Shown in pieces: positions 7,902 through 13,564 of a stretch of 64,000 bases of DNA. Numbering within the stretch: the first letter of the stretch is position 1; each line of letters begins with the position of its first letter. Position numbers and translations under genes: made by a program. Origin of the DNA: a virus; IMG/VR virus record IMGVR_UViG_3300026519_000008, positions 28,374 to 92,373 of that record; one strand, 5' to 3'. The notes under the pieces are model-generated. The model was not told the origin of the DNA and did not search any database. It worked only from the letters and a program-made list of their open reading frames with translations.

Positions 7902-8820
7902 CCCCCACCGCACCAGACGGAACCTCAGCCTCCCACAAATCAGCTTCGTCCGGCTCCTCCGGAATAGCCGTCAAAACACCGCGCTCGCCTAGCTGAGCAA
8001 TCTTGTCACTGTTCATCTTGCTGAGCAAAAAGATCACCAAGGAATCAAACGTCCACCCGGCAGCCCGGGTATCAAACGCCAAATCCCTAATCTGCTTGTA
8101 AACGCTCTTATCCAACCTAACCCAAATATGCTGCTTTCCTCCAAAGTCCAGAACCATGAAATTCGCCGGGACAGTATCTCCATACTTTCCGAACAGCTCA
8201 TTAAGTACCCTGGACAAATCATCTACGGTCTTGATTTCCCCAGCCGCTACCCGCCGGTCAAACTCTTCTCTGGTAGTTTGGTCAGTAATCATTTGACGGT
8301 GCTGCTCAATCAACTCCTCAAATTCATCTGCCTCCATCATCACCAAATCGGCCGCTTCATCAAGCTCACGTTCCCGAGCAATACGCTCCATCAAATGAAC
8401 CATCTTATTGATGTTGTTCTTCCCACGAATAGCGTTCATACGCACAGTGGCAGCCATACGCTCGATCTCATCCCCAGACAACTCTCCTGGAGCCACCACT
8501 AGAACACACTTCTCAGATCCAAGCTGCCTCAGGGCCTCGTACCGATGCTCCCCGTCGATGATAATGTAGTCGATTAGGTCAGGATCACCTGGAAACTCTT
8601 CGTGAATCTCATAATCCTCAGGCTTTTCAAAGGCCAAAAAAGGCTGCAAGAATCCATACTCCTCAATATCACGCACAAGTCTATTGAAAATTTCTGGATT
8701 CTGCTGGTTTGGGTTCCAGTCGTTCGGGATAACCGAGTCTAAACGCACAGCACGTAGGACACACGGCTTTCCCGCTACAATTACTTCCATTTCTGGATAT
8801 TTCTCTAGGTCCTGGGACAT
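7888..8820 (-). CDS. ParB/Srx-fold domain protein
   Basis: A 310-residue protein with the ParB N-terminal fold. LDSVIPNDWNPNQQ (box I-like) is followed by LVRDIEEYGFLQPFLAF and the signature IIIDGEHRYEALRQLG. Phage relatives are usually ParB-like nucleases or CTP-dependent DNA-binding proteins; which activity applies cannot be told. It lies immediately before the terminase genes. One 15-mer repeat (8830-8844) abuts its ribosome site. With 18 dispersed palindromes in this genome, it is a natural candidate binder, but this is inference. Confidence 0.85.
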   Translation of the reverse strand: MSQDLEKYPEMEVIVAGKPCVLRAVRLDSVIPNDWNPNQQNPEIFNRLVRDIEEYGFLQPFLAFEKPEDYEIHEEFPGDPDLIDYIIIDGEHRYEALRQLGSEKCVLVVAPGELSGDEIERMAATVRMNAIRGKNNINKMVHLMERIARERELDEAADLVMMEADEFEELIEQHRQMITDQTTREEFDRRVAAGEIKTVDDLSRVLNELFGKYGDTVPANFMVLDFGGKQHIWVRLDKSVYKQIRDLAFDTRAAGWTFDSLVIFLLSKMNSDKIAQLGERGVLTAIPEEPDEADLWEAEVPSGAVGDEDG

Positions 8821-8829
8821 ATTAAAACC

Positions 8830-8844
8830 TCGCGTGGGGAAAGA
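8830..8844 (-). repeat. Strand-specific 15-mer repeat, copy 1
   Basis: TCTTTCCCCACGCGA read on the minus strand. It ends 9 nt before the ATG of the ParB-like gene and overlaps the probable ribosome site (CGAGG). Confidence 0.75.
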
Positions 8845-8856
8845 CGAACAGCACCC

Positions 8857-10347
8857 CTACAGAGTACGCTTGAACCGACCATCGCGTGGGGAAAGACTGA
8901 CCAACCTGTCTCTAAGAAAATGGAAAATATCCTCAGCCGAACACGCCCGCTGCTGACCGATATTACGCCCGATCTTTACACAGATATGCTTGTTCAACCG
9001 TCCGAGGAGATCTTCAAAATCAAACTCCTCGTCCACAGTAGTCTCCTCTTCAAAGGCCGCCACAATCTTAGAGCGAGACCTCCGCCATTGTACAGCCATA
9101 CGATCGTCCACAAGACCACGGACGACCTCATAGAGTTTGTCGGCACCCTCAGACACAAAATTACAAGACTCAGGACGCGCTCTAGCAGCCAAAAACCGAT
9201 CCGCCTCTTCATCCGTGATCCTGCCGTCACGAACACGTTTAATGAGCGCAATCGCTTCAACCTCGTCATTGTAATAAAACGGGTAGTCTGGACCCATAGC
9301 AGTTCTGGCCCACGCCCTATTAGGCAACAACACAGGAACCCCGATATATACGGCCTCTCTTGGAACGATGCAGTACCCCTCACAGATACTGGCGTACATC
9401 AGACAGTCTATGGATGGAAGCAGCTTCCCGGCATAATCCTCCCGCGATGCAATAGAACCACCCATGTTCTCCACTACAGTTTCAATATCTGCATCCGAGA
9501 AAAGCCGTTTAGTGGCCTTAGGAAGCCCCTTAGTAGCCCTGATCTTCAGTTTGATCCCGTGTAGAACGAACAGAGGCTGAATGACATCTAGGATAAACCG
9601 CACATTTTTGTTGGCAGACATCCGACCCAAAAACGTTACAGCAAAATCATCACCCTTGCGTGATTGCAGAACATTTCTAATCTCATCGTCAGTACGCTCA
9701 TGTCCCTTTAGTACGTCCGCAATACCGCATCCGATGATCGAATGCTTAAGCCTAAGATTTTGTACTTCAGTAGGAGACAGAAACCGTCTGGCAATCCGCA
9801 TTCCTCTATTGTATTGATCCTTCGTTGTCCACACTACATGATCAGCCATCAAGTAGGAGGCAGCCTCGGCATATAGATGAAAAGCACTCTTTGCCCCGAC
9901 CGTCTTCCCAGCCTTAGAAAGCGGATTGATCACAGCATCTTTTCCAGCATTCAAACAGATATACACGAGAGGGATATTTGTAACCAGGCGATGATCTACA
10001 GCCTGGGCGGCTAAGTGGGGGATCACATGAATTTTATTAGAAAGGATGAAGTCTACAGGACAAAGCTGATCCAACAAATATCTATCCGCATTCACCTGAT
10101 CCACAGCATGGAGGTACCTCCACGATGGAGAAGGTTCCTCTTCAGCATAAACAGGCTGGACACCTGAGAACTCTACATCATTATTTTTCTCAAACTCAGT
10201 ACGAAATGACGGCGGAAGATAAATTAACGACCGTACTCCATGCTGTTGAAACATGTGCATCAACGGTTCGTAAATACACAAGAAGCCAGAATCGCTCCAT
10301 AGGCGGTCTGGGCCCAACGCGATCCATGGAACTCCAAATCCGATCAT
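8857..10347 (-). CDS. GT-B fold glycosyltransferase (GT4-like)
   Basis: A 496-residue protein predicted to transfer sugar from a nucleotide donor. The C-terminal Rossmann half shows the GT4 pattern FLGRMSANKNVRFILDVI followed by YASICEGYCIVPREAVYIGVPVLLP, the E-x7-E nucleotide-sugar motif. A helical extension of about 80 residues follows. In phages such enzymes modify DNA bases or host surface glycans; the neighbouring ParB and terminase genes do not decide between these. No base hydroxymethylase was seen here. The ATG at 10347 follows a palindrome site and a terminator. Confidence 0.85.
   Translation of the reverse strand: MIGFGVPWIALGPDRLWSDSGFLCIYEPLMHMFQQHGVRSLIYLPPSFRTEFEKNNDVEFSGVQPVYAEEEPSPSWRYLHAVDQVNADRYLLDQLCPVDFILSNKIHVIPHLAAQAVDHRLVTNIPLVYICLNAGKDAVINPLSKAGKTVGAKSAFHLYAEAASYLMADHVVWTTKDQYNRGMRIARRFLSPTEVQNLRLKHSIIGCGIADVLKGHERTDDEIRNVLQSRKGDDFAVTFLGRMSANKNVRFILDVIQPLFVLHGIKLKIRATKGLPKATKRLFSDADIETVVENMGGSIASREDYAGKLLPSIDCLMYASICEGYCIVPREAVYIGVPVLLPNRAWARTAMGPDYPFYYNDEVEAIALIKRVRDGRITDEEADRFLAARARPESCNFVSEGADKLYEVVRGLVDDRMAVQWRRSRSKIVAAFEEETTVDEEFDFEDLLGRLNKHICVKIGRNIGQQRACSAEDIFHFLRDRLVSLSPRDGRFKRTL
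8882..8896 (-). repeat. Strand-specific 15-mer repeat, copy 2
   Basis: TCTTTCCCCACGCGA on the minus strand, inside the last codons of the glycosyltransferase (encoding LSPRDG), 52 bp from copy 1. Confidence 0.75.
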
Positions 10348-10359
10348 AATCCCACCTAT

Positions 10360-10375
10360 CTGAAATTGATTTCAG
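10360..10375. repeat. Dispersed 16-bp palindrome, site 3
   Basis: CTGAAATTGATTTCAG, a full consensus copy 13 nt upstream of the glycosyltransferase ATG and 14 nt beyond a terminator hairpin. Confidence 0.85.
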
Positions 10376-10389
10376 GTATACAAACGGAC

Positions 10390-10417
10390 GCCCCGGCAGT
10401 CTTATGACCACCGGGGC
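10390..10417 (-). terminator. Stem-loop terminator after the lipoprotein gene
   Basis: GCCCCGG (10390-10396) pairs with CCGGGGC (10411-10417). On the minus strand it is followed by GTCCGTTTGT. It lies between the lipoprotein stop and the palindrome before the glycosyltransferase gene. Confidence 0.55.
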
Positions 10418-10432
10418 AAGAAGTATTATGAA

Positions 10433-10888
10433 CTATTTCTGTTGAAGAGCCTTGAACTGTTGTCCAGCCTGACGGATATATGACAAGCGCTGCTTCAAGG
10501 CAGCCTGAATTTCATCCAGAGGCATACTCTGCGCCGCATACTGCTTCATCTGATCATTAACCAAGCCAATAAGATCATCCAGCAAAAGCGCCTCTGTAGG
10601 AGTGATTTTACTATAATCAATGGACTGTCGCACAAACACGGCTACAGCCTCAACAGTCCCGAGCCTCCCACTGTCAATCCCCTTGATGGCCTCGTCAACA
10701 ATCTCGATAAGTCGATCTGTATTCTTGGGAGAATTTTGCAGGAAACGATACGTGGCAGCCTTGTAAGCCAAAGCGATTGTAGGCTGATAATCCTTGTTGT
10801 AATTCTGGAAATCAGTCGCCACACAACCACCGATAACGAGGGCAGTCAATGCAATGACCAGAGCCAGCGACAGGCTGAAGGATCTCAT
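10433..10888 (-). CDS. Secreted lipoprotein (151 aa)
   Basis: The N-terminus MRSFSLSLALVIALTALVIGGC is a clear lipoprotein signal peptide with lipobox VIGGC, so the mature protein should be lipid-anchored at the host envelope. The remainder is helical and rich in Gln near the C-terminus. It might act in lysis (an o-spanin-like role) or superinfection exclusion; neither is shown. The ATG at 10888 with GGGAGA upstream is chosen over the much longer open frame because only it gives a signal peptide at the N-terminus. The start is nested in the end of the preceding gene. Confidence 0.75.
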   Translation of the reverse strand: MRSFSLSLALVIALTALVIGGCVATDFQNYNKDYQPTIALAYKAATYRFLQNSPKNTDRLIEIVDEAIKGIDSGRLGTVEAVAVFVRQSIDYSKITPTEALLLDDLIGLVNDQMKQYAAQSMPLDEIQAALKQRLSYIRQAGQQFKALQQK

Positions 10889-11093
10889 AGAGACGTCTCC
10901 CTTCCGGTAATGGGTAAACAAACGGGTTAACTTCCTCGGGCTTCGCACCATCTCCCCACCATAAAAACGCCTTCGCCTCACCTCCAAACAACTGTAATGT
11001 GAAACCATGACAACGTATCTCGAACCCATCAAGCGTTACCACCCTAGCACGATCAAACGCATTGGATGGAATCAAGATCAATACATCCCTCAT
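10812..11093 (-). CDS. Hypothetical protein (93 aa)
   Basis: The ATG at 11093 overlaps the upstream stop (ATGA) behind GGAGGAG. It begins MRDVLILIPSNAFDRARVV. The C-terminal part, which contains HCIDCPRYRWLC, overlaps the first 77 nt of the lipoprotein gene in another frame. The cysteine cluster might bind metal. No family recognised. Confidence 0.55.
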   Translation of the reverse strand: MRDVLILIPSNAFDRARVVTLDGFEIRCHGFTLQLFGGEAKAFLWWGDGAKPEEVNPFVYPLPEGRRLYEILQPVAGSGHCIDCPRYRWLCGD

Positions 11094-12115
11094 CCCAGCT
11101 CCTCCAAAACCAACCGCTTCAACTTAGGCCGAACCTCCTTCCGCCACCACTTGGCCACCTCCGCAGGTCTCATAGTTTTAGACTTCAACCCAGAACACTT
11201 CAGCTCCTCCAACCACCACATACAATCCAGCCATGTAGGCTTAGCCGTAGGAGTCATCTTCAAATAATGCACAGCACCTGGAGGAAAGTAGGCCGACTCC
11301 ATCTGAAACCACAGAAGCTTGAAGTTATCCACCTTGTAGAAAAGATCAGGATAGAACTTTTTAAACCGCCCCATCGCCCTAAGCCCGGGCCGTGTGTGCA
11401 TATCAAAAACATACCAGGGCAGCCCTACCCTGGACAAGGACACACTGCCCAACCTGACCTTATTTGCCAAAATTTGCCCCCTCACATACTCCTTGATTTC
11501 CTTTTCAGGAAGACCCCTCATAGCGATCAAAAGCATCCCCATGATGTAGGTCTTCATATCCCAGGGCATCCCGCCAAGATGCGCCCGAGCCCGCAAGCAC
11601 TCAATGGCCGACATTTCATACTGACTGAGCTTGTGCCGCAATCCTGGATCACCGGGTATGACCCCTTGGTCAATGATCTTGGAGCAAATCAAATCGCCAA
11701 GCTCCCTCAAGGAGGGTGCTAGATCCTTGGTTTTAATTAGCAACCTTGCAACATACCTGGCCTCACTCAGCTCAGGGTGCTCACCCCGCTCCTCAGGAGT
11801 ATGGGTAGCCACTGCAAGAAGTCCCCCAAAATCCCGATTCTTGGCCAGCAGGGTGAGTTTTAGAATGAACCGCTTGTAGCATATCTTCTCAGCCTCAGGC
11901 TCATTAGGCACTGCCGCCAAAAACCGAGCAAGCTCACCTGTCATATAGCTTACGTCTTCCGCCACAAGTACATGAATCCGCCATTTCAACCAATCTCTAA
12001 ACTTTTTAGCACCCCAGAGCGCCTCAAAGCAGGTGTGAACTAGATTGAGATCCCCCCGTCTTAGTCCCTTTTGTATGCCACTCCTACACCCATACAAGTA
12101 GGTCTCACGAGTCAT
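11090..12115 (-). CDS. Protein with clamp-loader-collar (MgsA/RarA C-terminal)-like features
   Basis: A 341-residue protein starting MTRETYLYGCRSGIQKGLRR. The segment FRDWLKWRIHVLVAEDVSYMTGELARFL resembles the helical collar segment of RarA/MgsA-type ATPases, but no Walker motifs are present. A clamp-loader-like or structural DNA-metabolism role is possible but unproven. The ATG at 12115 has GGAAAGGCGG upstream. The longer GTG start at 12157 would overlap the -10 box of promoter P10 and is rejected. It heads the operon ending with the lipoprotein. Confidence 0.5.
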   Translation of the reverse strand: MTRETYLYGCRSGIQKGLRRGDLNLVHTCFEALWGAKKFRDWLKWRIHVLVAEDVSYMTGELARFLAAVPNEPEAEKICYKRFILKLTLLAKNRDFGGLLAVATHTPEERGEHPELSEARYVARLLIKTKDLAPSLRELGDLICSKIIDQGVIPGDPGLRHKLSQYEMSAIECLRARAHLGGMPWDMKTYIMGMLLIAMRGLPEKEIKEYVRGQILANKVRLGSVSLSRVGLPWYVFDMHTRPGLRAMGRFKKFYPDLFYKVDNFKLLWFQMESAYFPPGAVHYLKMTPTAKPTWLDCMWWLEELKCSGLKSKTMRPAEVAKWWRKEVRPKLKRLVLEELG

Positions 12116-12155
12116 ACCCACCGCCTTTCCAATAATTGTCCGCCAGAACAACCCC

Positions 12156-12185
12156 ACCCTACCAAAAACACGCCTGTATTGTCAA
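12156..12185 (-). promoter_or_regulatory. Sigma70-type promoter P10
   Basis: On the minus strand, TTGACA (12185-12180), an 18-bp spacer and TAGGGT (12161-12156) preceded by TTTGG. It lies just past the stop of the zinc-ribbon gene. Confidence 0.55.
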
Positions 12186-12194
12186 CAACAAGTA

Positions 12195-12380
12195 TCACGC
12201 AAACGAAGACGATAGATTCTTCCGCTTCCGCCTACAAGGCTCACAGAACTTTTTCGGGATAGTTTTGCCGTCGAAATGCACCATTGCTTTATGCTTACGA
12301 CCACACATAGGACATACTACGTCCAATGCTTTGTACTGAGAATTTCTGTGGTAACGAATATACTGATCCTTTGTGCTCAT
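12195..12380 (-). CDS. Small zinc-ribbon protein (61 aa)
   Basis: MSTKDQYIRYHRNSQYKALD is followed by CPMCGRKH and CEPC, two CxxC knuckles forming a probable zinc ribbon, then a basic tail (RRKRKN). It probably binds nucleic acid or regulates transcription. The ATG at 12380 lies after a strong terminator, so the longer frame running through that hairpin is rejected. Its own promoter is not obvious. Confidence 0.65.
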   Translation of the reverse strand: MSTKDQYIRYHRNSQYKALDVVCPMCGRKHKAMVHFDGKTIPKKFCEPCRRKRKNLSSSFA

Positions 12381-12399
12381 ACCACAACTCCAAACAAAA

Positions 12400-12429
12400 A
12401 CAGGGGAAGAGCCTACGCCCTTCCCCTGT
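12400..12429 (-). terminator. Strong intrinsic terminator
   Basis: ACAGGGGAAG (12400-12409) and CTTCCCCTGT (12420-12429) form a perfect 10-bp stem. On the minus strand it is followed by TTTTTGTTTG. It ends the transcript of the acidic-tail protein gene. Confidence 0.85.
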
Positions 12430-12453
12430 TCAAACCACACACCGGATCAACTC

Positions 12454-13473
12454 CTAGTCATCGCTGAGCAGTGCGTCAATTTCGTCCTGACTCATTGCAC
12501 TCTCGTCATCATCCTCCACGGCAACGTCAATTTCCTCAGCCGTATCCACCTCAACCTCACCGCCGGAGGTATCATCTTCCAGCACAGCCTCAACCTGCGC
12601 CTCGTCAGCACCGCCGACCACCTGAAGCTCCACACCGAACTGCCGACCGATGTAATCCACCCACTCCTCCAGAGTGCTACTGGACAGCCCGGCCTGCTTC
12701 ATTCGCAACCAATCACTGCAAATGTAATGGAACGCCTCATGGGGGTCCTCATCACTGCCGATCTCCTTGTACGCCTCCTGAAGGGCATCGGCCACCGTCT
12801 CAGCCGCCAGAGCCTCGAACTTCAGGGTCATCCTCATCACGGCAGCCTTGGCCTTCCGCGCCTTGGTAGCCTTTACCTCGCCGGGAACCCCCTCCTCCCC
12901 GGCAGTCTCACGAATGGCCTTCTTGGCAGCTTCAGTCCGAAGCAGATCCTTCAGGTCACTGAGAGAGTGCTCCTCAGCCAGACCGAGCATCCGCTCAACT
13001 TCCGAATCCACTTCCTCACCCTCAGGAAGAGCCAACATGGGCCGAGCGATCTGGGCCATCTTGGCCCATCCGATATGGGCGATCTTTTCCTTGGACAGGC
13101 CGTACTTCAGGATAACACGGCCAATGTCCACCAGGTGCTTTCCAGTCCGATAGCTGATGTCCAGCTCCGTCTCACAATATTCCTCAAAAGACGCAAACGG
13201 AGTGCCATCAGCCTTGGTCCAGATGGTGTAGAAGCCCTCATCATACGCTTCCCGCAGGTGAACCGCCATATCGAAGAAAGATTCGTTGACCCTCTCACGG
13301 GCCTTACGAAGCTGCCTCCTACACGACTCAGCCCGCTTCACCACCGACTTTGCCGGGGCCTTGACAAGCTCCCCAGCCACCGCCGCGCTCTCCTCCTTCG
13401 CAGGAACCTTCTTCTTCTTGGTTCCCGCAGCCTTGACAGTTTTCCTAGCCGCCTTCTGCTTACTCTCCGCCAT
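12454..13473 (-). CDS. DUF3102-like protein with basic N-terminus and acidic tail
   Basis: A 339-residue protein in three parts. The N-terminal 45 residues are rich in Lys and Ala, like a histone tail. The middle (SFFDMAVHLREAYDEGFY, then FASFEEYCETELDISYRTG) resembles DUF3102-type phage and plasmid proteins. The long acidic C-terminus ends MSQDEIDALLSDD. That end resembles both acidic SSB-type tails and the conserved N-terminal motif of flagellar FliM. Function unknown; DNA binding is plausible. It is a single-gene transcript from P3, closed by a strong terminator. Confidence 0.7.
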   Translation of the reverse strand: MAESKQKAARKTVKAAGTKKKKVPAKEESAAVAGELVKAPAKSVVKRAESCRRQLRKARERVNESFFDMAVHLREAYDEGFYTIWTKADGTPFASFEEYCETELDISYRTGKHLVDIGRVILKYGLSKEKIAHIGWAKMAQIARPMLALPEGEEVDSEVERMLGLAEEHSLSDLKDLLRTEAAKKAIRETAGEEGVPGEVKATKARKAKAAVMRMTLKFEALAAETVADALQEAYKEIGSDEDPHEAFHYICSDWLRMKQAGLSSSTLEEWVDYIGRQFGVELQVVGGADEAQVEAVLEDDTSGGEVEVDTAEEIDVAVEDDDESAMSQDEIDALLSDD

Positions 13474-13510
13474 GTTCTCGCCTCCTACTGTGTGGGGTTA
13501 ATGTACCCTC

Positions 13511-13540
13511 ACCATACCACCGGGTACACTGAATTGTCAA
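13511..13540 (-). promoter_or_regulatory. Sigma70-type promoter P3
   Basis: On the minus strand, TTGACA (13540-13535), an 18-bp spacer and TATGGT (13516-13511) preceded by GGTGG. A palindrome site (13549-13564) lies 8 bp upstream of the -35 box. Confidence 0.7.
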
Positions 13541-13548
13541 ACAAAAAG

Positions 13549-13564
13549 GTGAAATCAATTTCAT
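13549..13564. repeat. Dispersed 16-bp palindrome, site 4
   Basis: GTGAAATCAATTTCAT, overlapping the stop of the AAA+ ATPase gene and lying just upstream of promoter P3. Confidence 0.8.

Noticed and set aside
8830-8896. Two copies of the 15-mer 52 bp apart considered as a minimal CRISPR array
   Set aside because: The repeat is only 15 bp, other copies are solitary and scattered, and there is no further unit or cas gene cluster. The Cas4-like gene belongs to a recombination operon.
10360-10375. 16-bp palindrome as a LexA/SOS box because it has the form CTG-N10-CAG
   Set aside because: Known gammaproteobacterial boxes need CTGT and ACAG with an AT-alternating core. Here the fourth base is A and the core is fixed as AAAT/ATTT, and most copies are not at promoters.
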